64,000 bases of DNA from Prosthecobacter sp. GTDB taxonomy: Bacteria; Verrucomicrobiota; Verrucomicrobiia; Verrucomicrobiales; Verrucomicrobiaceae. The notes under the pieces were generated by a model, which saw only the letters and a program-made list of their open reading frames with translations, made no database searches and was not told the origin of the DNA. The stretch spans positions 1 through 64,000 of the forward strand of contig JAFMIR010000001.1 in NCBI GenBank assembly GCA_017853885.1. The letters run 5' to 3'. Of this stretch, positions 1-8,849 are shown in pieces; position 1 is the stretch's first letter, and each line of letters starts with the position of its first letter. Made by a program: the position numbers and the translations under genes.

Positions 1-565
1 GGATGGTCTGGATGCGCAGCGTGTTGGGGTCGGGGATCTCGTCCTTGAGCACGAGGCATGGCCCCAGCGGCGCAAAGGTGTCGAAGGTCTTGCCACGGCA
101 CCATTGGCTGCCACCGCGCTTGATCTGCCAGTCGCGGGCGCTCACATCGTTGGCACAGGTGTAGCCGAGCACGTAGTCCAGCGCGTCGGCTTTCGAGACG
201 TTTTTGCAGGCCTTACCGATGACGACGGCCAGCTCGCACTCGTAGTCCACTTCATCGCTCTGCAAATGACGCGGCAGCACGATGGCATCGCCTGGATTCT
301 GCACCGCGCCGGGCGATTTCATGAAGAGCACCGGATACTGAGGGATCGCCGCATTGCTCTCCTCGGCATGCTTGCGGTAGTTCAGCCCGATGCAAAAGAT
401 GGCGGTCGGTTGCAGCGGAGCGAGGAGCTTGCCTGGCGTGACGATTTCATCAGTGACGCGGATGTTGCCGAAGAGATCGCCCTCGATGCGGCGGGCGGTG
501 CCGTCGGGCTGAAGGGCTGCGTATTGGATGGAACCGTCGGTGGTTTGGTGGCGGATGATGCGCAT
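1..565 (-). CDS. Fumarylacetoacetate hydrolase (FAH) family protein, 3' end cut by window edge
   Basis: Translated from the ATG at 565, the first about 188 residues are present and the C-terminus lies left of the window. The conserved core of the FAH family is visible: an ICIGLNY..HAEE segment, the metal-ligand stretch [12 protein letters not shown], the [11 protein letters not shown] block and [12 protein letters not shown]. Family members hydrolyse or hydrate 2,4-diketo acids with Mg2+ or Mn2+; known roles include acylpyruvate hydrolysis and L-2,4-diketo-3-deoxy-rhamnonate/fuconate hydrolysis. It lies 39 nt downstream of an SDR dehydrogenase in the same gene train. That pairing fits the last two steps of an oxidative deoxy-sugar pathway, giving pyruvate plus lactate. 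The family is clear from sequence; the substrate is inference. Confidence 0.9.
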   Translation of the reverse strand, partial: MRIIRHQTTDGSIQYAALQPDGTARRIEGDLFGNIRVTDEIVTPGKLLAPLQPTAIFCIGLNYRKHAEESNAAIPQYPVLFMKSPGAVQNPGDAIVLPRHLQSDEVDYECELAVVIGKACKNVSKADALDYVLGYTCANDVSARDWQIKRGGSQWCRGKTFDTFAPLGPCLVLKDEIPDPNTLRIQTI

Positions 566-604
566 GGCTGGTGGGTGGGTGATGATGGGAGAGTTCGTGG
601 TGAA

Positions 605-1399
605 TTATTTGCCCGCGGAAAGGCCTCCATCCACGATCATGGCGCTGCCGGTGACAAAAGACGCGGCATCGCTGGCGAGGTAGAGCGCTGCGGAGGCGAT
701 CTCGGAGGGCGCGGCCATGCGTTTCATGGCATGCGGGGCCTCCATCTGGCGGAGGTAGTCTTCCGGATTCTCATACTGACGCAGCATTTCATCCACGAAG
801 GGAGTGCGGACACGACCGGGGCAGATGCAGTTGATGCGCACTCCCGTGGTGCCGTGATCCATGCCCATCGCGCGGGTCATGCCGACGATGGCATGCTTGG
901 TCGTCGTGTAGGCAAAGCGAGCCTCCATGGCCATGACTCCGAGAATCGAGGCAATGTTGATGATGGAGCCCTTGCCACGCTCGATCATGCCGGGCAGCAT
1001 CGCGCGACTGAGCTGATAAGTGCCAAGCACATTCACTTTCCAGAGCCTTTCCAGATCCTCCGGTTTGGTGCCCAAGATGGTGCCAACATGCCCGATTCCG
1101 GCGTTGTTCACGAGCACATCGCAGCGTCCGTGTTTCTCGTTCACCGTTTTCAAAGCAGCTAGGCACGATGCCTCATCGCTCACATCGAGTGCGAGCGATT
1201 CCGCCCGATGCCCCGCCTGGATGATCCGCGCCGCCGTCTGCTGCGCCGCCGCTGCGTTGAGGTCGCTGGCAAAAACAATGGCACCTGCTTCAGCGAAGCA
1301 TTCGGCGATGGCTGCTCCGATGCCGGAACCGGCTCCGGTGACGAGGGCGATTTTATCGGTGAGTGTGATCATGGTGGATGAGGCGGCTGGTTGAGTCAT
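605..1399 (-). CDS. Short-chain dehydrogenase/reductase (SDR)
   Basis: This is a 264-residue classical SDR acting with NAD(P) in the cytoplasm. The cofactor motif TGAGSGIG is at residues 21-28 and NNAG at 98-101. The catalytic Ser151, Tyr164 and Lys168 (YTTTK) have normal spacing, and the C-terminal VDGG is typical. The start ATG at 1399 overlaps the stop of the upstream kinase by 4 nt (ATGA), which favours it over Met10. The ICPG.V.TPF segment and the downstream FAH-family gene resemble 2-keto-3-deoxy-L-fuconate/L-rhamnonate dehydrogenase gene pairs. SDR substrate specificity cannot be read from sequence, so a sugar or sugar-acid dehydrogenase role is only the best guess. Confidence 0.92.
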   Translation of the reverse strand: MTQPAASSTMITLTDKIALVTGAGSGIGAAIAECFAEAGAIVFASDLNAAAAQQTAARIIQAGHRAESLALDVSDEASCLAALKTVNEKHGRCDVLVNNAGIGHVGTILGTKPEDLERLWKVNVLGTYQLSRAMLPGMIERGKGSIINIASILGVMAMEARFAYTTTKHAIVGMTRAMGMDHGTTGVRINCICPGRVRTPFVDEMLRQYENPEDYLRQMEAPHAMKRMAAPSEIASAALYLASDAASFVTGSAMIVDGGLSAGK

Positions 1400-2781
1400 G
1401 GGCTTTGCGATTGGTGCTCGTCGCGCACAAGCGCGATGGCATCGCGCACCGATGCCGTGCGTCCGGTGAAGGCAAGTGAGAGCACGAGCAGGCCGAAGAG
1501 CGTGTCTTCATCGGACGGCGCGAGCCGGTGCTGCTGCCCAAGGCGCTCGCAGACGAGCTGGCGGAGCAGAGCATTCTTCAATGCGACACCGCCAGAGAAC
1601 ACCACACGGCTCCAATCGCGTCGGGGCGCGATGCGGTCAGCGCAGGTCGCGTAGTTTTGCGCCATGCCGGCGAACATCGCGTGGAAGAGATGGCCGATGG
1701 TCATGTTTTCCTCGCGCAAATGCAGCACGGCACCGCGGCTGCCCATGTTGCTGGGGTAAAAGGCGGGATCGACCCGCAAGCCGCCGCCATCGGCACGCGC
1801 CGACTCGGCGTGGATGTAGTCCCAAGGATCGTTCAAACGGATGCCCTGCGCGGTGGCGAGTTCCGTGAGCAGTCGCACCAGCGCATTGAGCGCGCGCCCG
1901 GCTGGGATGTGCGTAATGGTTTTGAGATAGCGGCCATCAAACCAAGGCCGCGTCTGGAAATCGCCGGTCTCGGCACCTTCGGCAATTTGAATCACTGCGG
2001 AGCCAGTCGAGATGTTCACGGACAGCTCGCCCGGTTCCAGCAACGCACCGACCTGCGAGCAGTGATAGTCACCCACGGGCGCGAAGACGGGCAGCGAACT
2101 CCCTTCATGCCGCCACTCGCCGATGACTGCGCCCTGCGGCACGATGTGCGGCCATCGCACGTCACCGAGCCCCAGTTTCTCAATCACCGCGTGATGCCAT
2201 TCACGCGTGTGGATGTTCAGCGCGCCGTGGCCGTAGGCGTGTGTGATGTCGGAGACGAGCGAGGTGCCGCAGAGTTGCGCGGCGACGTAGTAGGGTAGCG
2301 CTGTGGGGGTGACGCGCATCGCTGGCAGGGCGCGAGTTCTCGCGAACCAGAAAAGGTAATTCAGCGGAACGCCGGGCACGCGCTCGTTGCCCAGTTGCTG
2401 ACGCTCTTCGCGGGTGATGCGACTTTCGATCTCATCAAAGCAACATGTGCCCGTGTCGGGTAGCGGCATGAGCGCCCGCTGGTCCTGCCAGGTGATGAAG
2501 CGCGTCTGAGCGCGGCCTTGGTCATCACAAAGCACCATGCCGTGAAGCTGGCTGCACATGAGCACGCCTGCGGCGTCCGGCGCATGACGGTGCAGACGCT
2601 CCAGCACTTGTCGCGCACCCTGCATGACGGACTCAGGCTCGATCTCGCGAAATATGGGATCAAGCCCGCTCACGCGCGGCGGTGCATCCGCGCGCTCGAT
2701 GTGCGAAAGGCACGGCGCATCGGCATCAAGGACTGCGCCCTTGATGAAACTGGAGCCGATGTCGATGCCGAGGTAGCGCAT
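1396..2781 (-). CDS. FGGY-family carbohydrate kinase
   Basis: A 461-residue ATP-dependent sugar kinase. The N-terminal phosphate-1 loop GIDIGSS is at residues 5-11, a QLHGMVL substrate segment at 78-84 and WQDQR at 98-102. A GDYHCSQVGALL segment supplies the probable catalytic Asp, followed by NISTGSAV and then FSGGVALKNALL, the C-terminal adenosine motif. Length is slightly short for the family (usually 480-520). The NISTGSA segment recalls sedoheptulokinase-like members, but xylulo-, fuculo- or rhamnulokinase activity cannot be excluded. It follows the MQO-family gene after a single nucleotide and overlaps the SDR gene by 4 nt, so the three are almost certainly co-translated. Confidence 0.88.
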   Translation of the reverse strand: MRYLGIDIGSSFIKGAVLDADAPCLSHIERADAPPRVSGLDPIFREIEPESVMQGARQVLERLHRHAPDAAGVLMCSQLHGMVLCDDQGRAQTRFITWQDQRALMPLPDTGTCCFDEIESRITREERQQLGNERVPGVPLNYLFWFARTRALPAMRVTPTALPYYVAAQLCGTSLVSDITHAYGHGALNIHTREWHHAVIEKLGLGDVRWPHIVPQGAVIGEWRHEGSSLPVFAPVGDYHCSQVGALLEPGELSVNISTGSAVIQIAEGAETGDFQTRPWFDGRYLKTITHIPAGRALNALVRLLTELATAQGIRLNDPWDYIHAESARADGGGLRVDPAFYPSNMGSRGAVLHLREENMTIGHLFHAMFAGMAQNYATCADRIAPRRDWSRVVFSGGVALKNALLRQLVCERLGQQHRLAPSDEDTLFGLLVLSLAFTGRTASVRDAIALVRDEHQSQSP

Positions 2782-2782
2782 G

Positions 2783-4297
2783 TCAGGTGTTGGGTTGGAG
2801 ATGCAGACGCTCCATTGCCTCGCGGGAAGTCTTCTCGAACAGGGCTGCGTTGCTCGCCTGTTTCAGGTCGTGGTCGAAGGTCGGGATCATCTGCCTCATG
2901 CGCGCCTGCGACTCGGCGCTGCCGAGCAGATGCGGCAGGCAGGTCTTGATGACCTCGAGCGCGATGTTCACCGAGACCGAGGCGCCGGGCGAGGCACCAA
3001 GCAATGCCGCGACGGACCGGTCCGATGATGAGAACACCTCCGTGCCGAAATACACCGCGCCGCGATCCGCCTTCTTGATGGTCTGCACGCGGATGCCTGC
3101 CTGCTCGAGCCGCCAGTCCGCCGTGCGCGCCTTCGGGTAGTAGTGACGCACGGACTTCATGCGAGCCTCCATGCTTTGCAGCCCTTGCGTCACGAGATAA
3201 CGCACGAGCGAGTGATTGTGCACGCCGGCGCGCAACAACGTGGTGAGATTGCTCACGCGGACGGAAAGCGGCAGATCGCTCCATCGGCCTGTCTGCTTGA
3301 GGAAACGCGTAGTCCACGACGCAAAGGGGCCAAAGAGGAGCTGGCACCGCCCATCGAGCCGCCGCTGATCGAGATGCGGAGTGCCCACATGCGGGGCCGC
3401 AGGATCAGCGACGCCATAGACCTTCGCGTTGTGCCGAGAGCAGACGGAAGGCTCATCGCACACCAGCCACTGGCCGCCGACGGGGAAGGCACCGAGTCCC
3501 GCGACTTCGGCGAGTCCAGTCGATTGCAGCAAAGGCAGACTGCCGCCACCCGCGCCGACAAAGACGAACTTCGCACGCTGCGACCGCGTTTCGCCTGTGG
3601 CCTGGCATTGCATCGTGAGATGCCATTCACCGGCACCTCGCTGGAGTCTCGTTACCTTCCATCCGGCGGCGATGCCACAGTGCTCCTGCTGCGCCAGCCA
3701 GCCGCACAGACGACGGGCCAGCAGGCCGAAATTCACTTCCGTGCCCGCGCCTGTCGTTGCGGCGACCGGACCGGGCTCGCGGCCTTCCATCACCAGCGGC
3801 ATCCATTGCTGAATCACCGACGGGTCCGTGGTGTGCGTCATGCCACGGAAGAAATGATGCTCCTTCATTGCCGCGTGCCGGGCATGAAGGAAGTCCACAT
3901 CCTGCCTGCCCGTCACAAAGCAGATGTGCGCCACGGCATGAATGAAGTCTGCGGGATCACCCACCACGCCCGCAGCGGTCGCGGAACCCCAGAACTGCTT
4001 CGAGTGCTCGAACTGCTCAAAGATGTGCAGCGCTCTCGTGATGGGAACTTTCCCGGAACTGTCGCGCTCCGGCGTGTAGCTCAGCTCGCAGAGCGCTGCG
4101 TGTCCCGTGCCCGCGTTGTTCCAGCCGTTCGAGGCTTCCTGCGCGAGTTCACTCGTGATCTCGACCATCTGGATGCGCAGGCGCGGATCGAGACGTTTGA
4201 GCATCACCGCGAGTGTCGCGGACATGATGCCGCTGCCGACAAGCACGATGTCGGGGGCTTCGAGGATGCAGGCATCCATGTCCGGTCGCGTTGGCAT
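2783..4297 (-). CDS. mqo: Malate:quinone oxidoreductase family flavoprotein
   Basis: A 504-residue FAD enzyme of the MQO family, a peripheral membrane protein that oxidises a 2-hydroxyacid and passes electrons to quinone. The FAD-binding GSGIMSATL is at residues 21-29, followed by the family hallmark around SNGWNNAGTGHAALCELSYTPE. Length matches the family. The canonical substrate is malate. However, a Staphylococcus aureus member (Lqo) is known to oxidise L-lactate, and this gene sits in a catabolic operon rather than near TCA-cycle genes. A lactate or other 2-hydroxyacid role is therefore worth testing. The start ATG at 4297 was chosen; an in-frame ATG at 4279 would remove six residues. Confidence 0.93.
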   Translation of the reverse strand: MPTRPDMDACILEAPDIVLVGSGIMSATLAVMLKRLDPRLRIQMVEITSELAQEASNGWNNAGTGHAALCELSYTPERDSSGKVPITRALHIFEQFEHSKQFWGSATAAGVVGDPADFIHAVAHICFVTGRQDVDFLHARHAAMKEHHFFRGMTHTTDPSVIQQWMPLVMEGREPGPVAATTGAGTEVNFGLLARRLCGWLAQQEHCGIAAGWKVTRLQRGAGEWHLTMQCQATGETRSQRAKFVFVGAGGGSLPLLQSTGLAEVAGLGAFPVGGQWLVCDEPSVCSRHNAKVYGVADPAAPHVGTPHLDQRRLDGRCQLLFGPFASWTTRFLKQTGRWSDLPLSVRVSNLTTLLRAGVHNHSLVRYLVTQGLQSMEARMKSVRHYYPKARTADWRLEQAGIRVQTIKKADRGAVYFGTEVFSSSDRSVAALLGASPGASVSVNIALEVIKTCLPHLLGSAESQARMRQMIPTFDHDLKQASNAALFEKTSREAMERLHLQPNT

Positions 4298-4315
4298 CAG
4301 TTCAGGCGGCGGTTA

Positions 4316-5359
4316 TCAGCACCAATGCGCGCCGATGGCCTCGACATACACGGTATAGAGGCTGCGGCTGGCGGTCATGAAAAGACGGTTCCGGCGCGGG
4401 CCGCCGAAGCACACGTTGCTGCACACTTCCGGCAGCACGATCTGGCCGATGCGTTTGCCCTCGGGTGAAAAAATCTGCACGCCATCGTAACCTTCGCCCA
4501 CCCAGCCGGAGCCGGCCCAGATGTTGCCATCCTTGTCGCAGCGAATGCCATCGGCGAGTCCGGCGACCTCCTTGCCATTCAGCTCCATCTTCATCGAGGC
4601 GAACTCGCGGCCGTTCTTCAGCTTCGCGCCGTCGATGTCCCACACCTTGATGTTCTTCGGCGCTTCGGGGTAATGCGTCGCGCCCGTGTCGGCCACATAC
4701 ACCTTTTTGTAATCAGCCGAGAAGCAGAGGCCGTTGGGCTTGAAGATTTCGTCCGTGACCTTTTCCACCTTGCCGCTCGGATCGATGCGATAGACCGCTT
4801 CCTTGAGCAGCAGGTCGCCCTTGTTGCCCTCGTAGTTGCCGAGGCTGCCGTAGCCGGGATCGGTGAACCACACGCTGCCATCGAGATGCACCGCGCCGTC
4901 GTTGGGTGCGTTGAAAGGTTTACCGTCAAACTTGTCCGCCAGCACGGTGATGGTGCTGTCGGCCTCGTAGCGCACGACGCGGCGGTTGCCGTGCTCGAAG
5001 GAAATCTGCCGCCCTTCGCGGTCAAAGGTATTGCCATTGCTGTGGCCGGCGGGCTTGTGGATCGTCGTGACCTCGCCGTCGTCCTGCAGCCAGCGATGCT
5101 GCACGTTGTTCGGGATGTCGCTCCACACGAGGTATTGTCCCCAGCCGCTCCATGCAGGCCCCTCCGCCCAATACATGCCGGTGTGCAGCCGCTCGATGGG
5201 CGCGGAGCCGATCTTGTATTTCTCGAATGCCTTATCGAGCGCGATAACGTCTGGCTCGGGATAACGCACGGGCGGAGCGCCGGAGCCGTAGTCGCGTGCG
5301 AATAGTGGCGCAGCAGCGAGTGAACCGATGGAGTTGAGGAAGGAACGACGAGTGTGCAT
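4316..5359 (-). CDS. SMP-30/gluconolactonase-type lactonase, Tat-exported
   Basis: A 347-residue six-bladed beta-propeller lactonase. The N-terminus has a twin-arginine signal (RRSFLNSIGSLAAAPLFA), so it should act in the periplasm. Expected divalent-metal ligands of the SMP-30 family are visible: Glu in AEGPAW, Asn in KPNGL and Asp in LADGIRCD. The NAPNDG.V..DGSVWFTDPGYG block is also typical. It would open an aldono-lactone produced by a sugar dehydrogenase. It lies 18 nt upstream of the MQO-family start in the same operon, consistent with an oxidative sugar pathway that begins outside the cytoplasm. Confidence 0.92.
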   Translation of the reverse strand: MHTRRSFLNSIGSLAAAPLFARDYGSGAPPVRYPEPDVIALDKAFEKYKIGSAPIERLHTGMYWAEGPAWSGWGQYLVWSDIPNNVQHRWLQDDGEVTTIHKPAGHSNGNTFDREGRQISFEHGNRRVVRYEADSTITVLADKFDGKPFNAPNDGAVHLDGSVWFTDPGYGSLGNYEGNKGDLLLKEAVYRIDPSGKVEKVTDEIFKPNGLCFSADYKKVYVADTGATHYPEAPKNIKVWDIDGAKLKNGREFASMKMELNGKEVAGLADGIRCDKDGNIWAGSGWVGEGYDGVQIFSPEGKRIGQIVLPEVCSNVCFGGPRRNRLFMTASRSLYTVYVEAIGAHWC

Positions 5360-5392
5360 GGTGTGATGGATGGTTGGTGTGGTGGAATGAAA

Positions 5393-6370
5393 TCACTTCG
5401 CGGCGCTCACGCCGTTGACGACGTTCGGCAGCGGTTCACCGCGCACGGCCATGAGCGCGATGCGTGCGGCCGTCTCGCGCAGCGTCTTCACCGCAGGCGG
5501 GCTCGCCGAAGCGATGTGCGCGGCGAGGATGACGTTGGGCATCGTGCGGATCGGATGATCCGCCGGGATGGGCTCGGGATCGAAGACATCGAGCGCAGCG
5601 CCAGCGAGATGTCCCGATTGCAGCGCTGCGGTGACGGCCGTGCTGTCGGTGAGATCGCCACGGCCCACATTGATGAAGACGGAGCCGGCCTTCATCTTCG
5701 CGAAGGCCACTGCATTGAACATCTGCTTCGTCTTCGCGTTCGAGGGGCAGTGCGGAGAGACGATGTCGCTCTGCGCGAGCAGTTCATCGAACGATGAGGC
5801 CGCCACGGCACCTGCTTTTGCGATCTCATCCGCTGCTACGACGGGATCAAAGACCAGCACGCGGGCCTTGAAGGCGAGCAGGCGTTTCACCACCTCGCGC
5901 CCGATGCGACCAAAGCCGATGATGCCGATGGTGAGATGCTTCAGCGACGACATCGCGGTCAGCGGCGTGGCGAGCCCCCATTTGCCCGCGCGGATGTCGA
6001 GCGCGTTCGGCACCACCTGCCGCGTGATGGCGAGGATGAAGGCCAGCGTGTGATCAGCGACTTCATCAATGCAGTAGTCCGGGATGTTGCACAGTGGGAT
6101 ACCGCGCTCGCGCGCCGCAGCGCCGTCCACATTGTCGTAGCCGATGCCGTAGCGCACGATGGCCTTCGCCTTCGTCATCGCGTTGACGACCTCCGCATTC
6201 ACCGGCGCGAACTGCGCGATGACGGCGTCGGCATTGCGAACCAGATCGGCGATCTCCGCGGGAGGACGCTTCTCTTTGAGCGAGACGATCTCAACGCCCG
6301 CAGGCCGGAGAATCGCTTCCTCCAGGCTGAGATCGGGAAAGGTGTAGTCAGTGATGGCGATGGTGGGCAT
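5393..6370 (-). CDS. D-isomer-specific 2-hydroxyacid dehydrogenase
   Basis: A 325-residue NAD-dependent dehydrogenase of the D-2-hydroxyacid family (phosphoglycerate dehydrogenase/CtBP-like). The Rossmann motif GFGRIG is at residues 152-157. The catalytic Arg237 (NVGRG), Glu266 (DPEP) and His285 (AAHIAS) are all present. The frame stays open upstream to 6619, but the ATG at 6370 begins the natural N-terminus (MPTIAITDY); the upstream part overlaps the neighbouring gene and looks non-native. There is no ACT or other regulatory domain, so a biosynthetic SerA role is unlikely. In this operon it probably interconverts a 2-keto and a 2-hydroxy acid. Confidence 0.92.
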   Translation of the reverse strand: MPTIAITDYTFPDLSLEEAILRPAGVEIVSLKEKRPPAEIADLVRNADAVIAQFAPVNAEVVNAMTKAKAIVRYGIGYDNVDGAAARERGIPLCNIPDYCIDEVADHTLAFILAITRQVVPNALDIRAGKWGLATPLTAMSSLKHLTIGIIGFGRIGREVVKRLLAFKARVLVFDPVVAADEIAKAGAVAASSFDELLAQSDIVSPHCPSNAKTKQMFNAVAFAKMKAGSVFINVGRGDLTDSTAVTAALQSGHLAGAALDVFDPEPIPADHPIRTMPNVILAAHIASASPPAVKTLRETAARIALMAVRGEPLPNVVNGVSAAK

Positions 6371-6396
6371 GGCTGTGTTCAGGATGGGATAAGGGT

Positions 6397-7287
6397 TCAC
6401 TCTCCGAGCGCGCGGACAGTGGTGAGGGACTTGATGAGGGTGTGGTCGGCCCACTTCCAGACGACCTTCTTGTCGTGGGTGACCTCGAAGGCGTGCGCTC
6501 CCTTGCCTTCCTGCCCGCGGATGAAATTGCCGACGAGATAGTTGCCGTTCTTGAGCTGCTGCACGCTGGAGACCCAGGTGATGTTCAATTCGGGCGCGTC
6601 CTCCGCCTTGAACTCCCACGCGATCTGCTTGTCCGGCGTGACCTCGATCAAACGCTTCTGCGTGCCGCAGCAGATCAACGTGTTGCCATTAGCAAGACGC
6701 TGCGCTTCACCCGTGTTCGTGACACCGGTGTATTCCCACACCACCTTGCCCTGCGGATCGACTTCGCGCACCGCGCCCTCACCCTCGTGCGCGGCGAGGA
6801 TGTTGCCATTCGCCAGCTTGTGGACATTGCGCACCTGAAGGTGAAAGCCCTTCACATTTGTGGTGAGCGGCGTGACATGCACAATCTCGCCCTTAGGATT
6901 CACCTCCACGGCCTGACACGGCTCCTGCTCGGCCACGAGCGTGTTGCCATTCGCCAACCGTTCACAACCGAAGACTTGGTGCGACTTGCTCACGTAATCG
7001 AACACCGTCTCCCCGCGCGAGGTGATCTGCCGCACCCCCGTGGGCTGCCCGCCATAACCGAAGAGGATGTTCCCATTTGGCAGCGCCTGGAAGATTACCG
7101 TGGTGCTCGGCGGCTTGAACTCCCACACCAGCTTCCCATCGGCATCGAGTTCGACAAAGCGGTTCGGGCCCTTGCCATATTCGGTGAAAAGCAGTCTGCG
7201 TTTCGCGGGCGTGTCAGCGGCGAAGACGAGCGGGCTGAAAGACATGGCCACGATCAGGATAGAAAGGCAGTGGCGTTTGATGTTCAT
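6397..7287 (-). CDS. Secreted beta-propeller protein with PQQ-like repeats
   Basis: A 296-residue exported protein. The signal peptide occupies about residues 1-24 (hydrophobic core, then VFAAD). The mature part is built from repeated pairs of a DG/QG-K-VWE(F/Y) strand and a L-NGNTL/NGNIL strand, at least five of each, which is the pattern of a PQQ-like or arylsulfotransferase-like propeller. No catalytic residues can be assigned. The spacing of 26 nt to the dehydrogenase start and 38 nt from the sulfatase stop places it in the operon. A sugar-binding, dehydrogenase-like or scaffold role is possible; the exact function is unknown. Confidence 0.85.
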   Translation of the reverse strand: MNIKRHCLSILIVAMSFSPLVFAADTPAKRRLLFTEYGKGPNRFVELDADGKLVWEFKPPSTTVIFQALPNGNILFGYGGQPTGVRQITSRGETVFDYVSKSHQVFGCERLANGNTLVAEQEPCQAVEVNPKGEIVHVTPLTTNVKGFHLQVRNVHKLANGNILAAHEGEGAVREVDPQGKVVWEYTGVTNTGEAQRLANGNTLICCGTQKRLIEVTPDKQIAWEFKAEDAPELNITWVSSVQQLKNGNYLVGNFIRGQEGKGAHAFEVTHDKKVVWKWADHTLIKSLTTVRALGE

Positions 7288-7325
7288 GATTGGAAACCTA
7301 GGTTAGACTTCATGCTTGCTGAGAA

Positions 7326-8849
7326 TTAGCGAACCACCTTCGGCAGATGCGGCAGAAGCTTGTCAAAGAGAGCTTGTTGCTGCTTCAGCACCGCAGCGTG
7401 CTCGGTTTTGGCTACGAGGTTTTCGTGTTCGAGCAGATCAGTCTCGTAGTCGTAGAGTTCGATGGACTCGACTTGATCCGTAATGCGCGGCGTATCGGTG
7501 CTCAGGTCGGCACGACGCCACTCGATGTAGCGATAGCGCGGCGTGCGCAGCGTCCACCCCATCACGCCATCCTTGGCTGCTCGAGGAGCCATCTGGCTAA
7601 TCGCGACCTTATGCAGCACAGAACTTTCGCTGCGCATAAGCGGCACGAGGCTTTTGCCCTCGACATGGTGCGGCACCTCCAAACCGGCGAGTTCACAAAG
7701 CGTGGGATAGATGTCGAGAAACTCGACAATCGAGTCAACGCGCGACACCTGCTTTTGATCCGGCGCAGCGATGATGAGCGGCGCGCGGGTTGCGTCTTCG
7801 TAGTTGGTCACTTTGCCCCAGTGACCGTGCTCACCGAGATGCCATCCGTGATCGCCCCAGAGGCAGACGATGGTATTTTCGGCGATGCCAGCCTGCTTGA
7901 GTGTTTTCATCAGCAAGCCCACCTGGGCATCAATGTAGGAGACACAGGCTGCGTAGCCGTGGATGAGTTCGCGTTGCAGCGCTTCGGGAATTTCGCCCAC
8001 CTTCGGCACATCGGAGTAAGAGCGCAATTCACCCGAGTGAGTGTAGAACGCTAGATCATGGGCACTTTCGTTGGGCAACTGCTGCAAAGGCGCGAGGGGT
8101 AACCATGCGCGCTCATAGAGATCCCAATACTTTTTCGGGGCAATGAACGGCAGATGCGGCTTCACGAAACCGACCGCGAGAAAAAACGGCTGCGCCTGCT
8201 GTGCGAACTCAAGGATGCGTTTCACAGCCGTAAATGCGACGCCGCCATCGTGATAGGCATTGTCCGCGATATCGCAGCCTTCAGTCGCTGGCCCGGAGGC
8301 AGGCTTGCCCTGCGCGGCAAGCTCGGCCAGTCGCGCCTTGGTCGCCGGGTCCTGATAGCCGCCCGGCGCGGGCTTTTCACCCGGAGCCATCTCCCACGGG
8401 CCATAGGGCACGCTCCACGAAGCGCGGTCGTGTCCCGCATCCACCGTGCGACCATCGAATATCTTGTGAAGCGGATGAGTGATGTAGCCGTGATTCCTGA
8501 AATGCTGCGGCAGCGTGACGAGATCAGGAAAGCGCGTGCGCAGCAGGTCCTGCGGTTGGGCCGGATTGAAGAATACGCGCGTCGAGTCGGGCCGCATTCC
8601 CGTCAGCACGCTCATGCGCGACGGCGCGCAGAACGACACCTGACAATAGCTCGCGGTGAACAACGTGCCACGCGCAGCGAGACGGTCGATGTTCGGCGAT
8701 TTGATCCACGAAGCACCGTAACAGCCGAGCAGCGGCTTCAAGTCATCGACGACGATGAAGAGCACGTTGGGCTTCCGCTTTGGCGCATCAGCTGCGACCG
8801 CCGAACAAGCCAGCACTGCCAAAGAAAGAATCCATGAAAGCGCTCTCAC
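7326..8849 (-). CDS. Secreted sulfatase, iduronate-2-sulfatase-like
   Basis: A 507-residue type I sulfatase. The signal peptide covers residues 1-20. The formylglycine motif CAPSR is at residues 74-78, with Cys74 as the residue to be converted to FGly. The metal-binding Asp pair is in VVDDLKP (35-36), with the later WGDHGWHLGEHGHWGK block. The overall pattern follows the iduronate-2-sulfatase-like group. The GTG start at 8849 overlaps the preceding sulfatase stop by 4 nt (GTGA). It should remove sulfate esters from a glycan or sugar in the periplasm or at the surface, and it needs a formylglycine-generating enzyme encoded elsewhere. Confidence 0.95.
   Translation of the reverse strand: MRALSWILSLAVLACSAVAADAPKRKPNVLFIVVDDLKPLLGCYGASWIKSPNIDRLAARGTLFTASYCQVSFCAPSRMSVLTGMRPDSTRVFFNPAQPQDLLRTRFPDLVTLPQHFRNHGYITHPLHKIFDGRTVDAGHDRASWSVPYGPWEMAPGEKPAPGGYQDPATKARLAELAAQGKPASGPATEGCDIADNAYHDGGVAFTAVKRILEFAQQAQPFFLAVGFVKPHLPFIAPKKYWDLYERAWLPLAPLQQLPNESAHDLAFYTHSGELRSYSDVPKVGEIPEALQRELIHGYAACVSYIDAQVGLLMKTLKQAGIAENTIVCLWGDHGWHLGEHGHWGKVTNYEDATRAPLIIAAPDQKQVSRVDSIVEFLDIYPTLCELAGLEVPHHVEGKSLVPLMRSESSVLHKVAISQMAPRAAKDGVMGWTLRTPRYRYIEWRRADLSTDTPRITDQVESIELYDYETDLLEHENLVAKTEHAAVLKQQQALFDKLLPHLPKVVR

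Noticed and set aside
3143-4468. Long plus-strand open frame opposite the MQO-family gene
   Set aside because: It overlaps a complete MQO-family gene and two gene boundaries, and shows no domain or signal; it is an antisense shadow.
6371-6619. N-terminal extension of the 2-hydroxyacid dehydrogenase frame
   Set aside because: The extension overlaps the propeller gene and reads as non-native Arg/Gln-rich sequence, while the conserved N-terminus starts at 6370.
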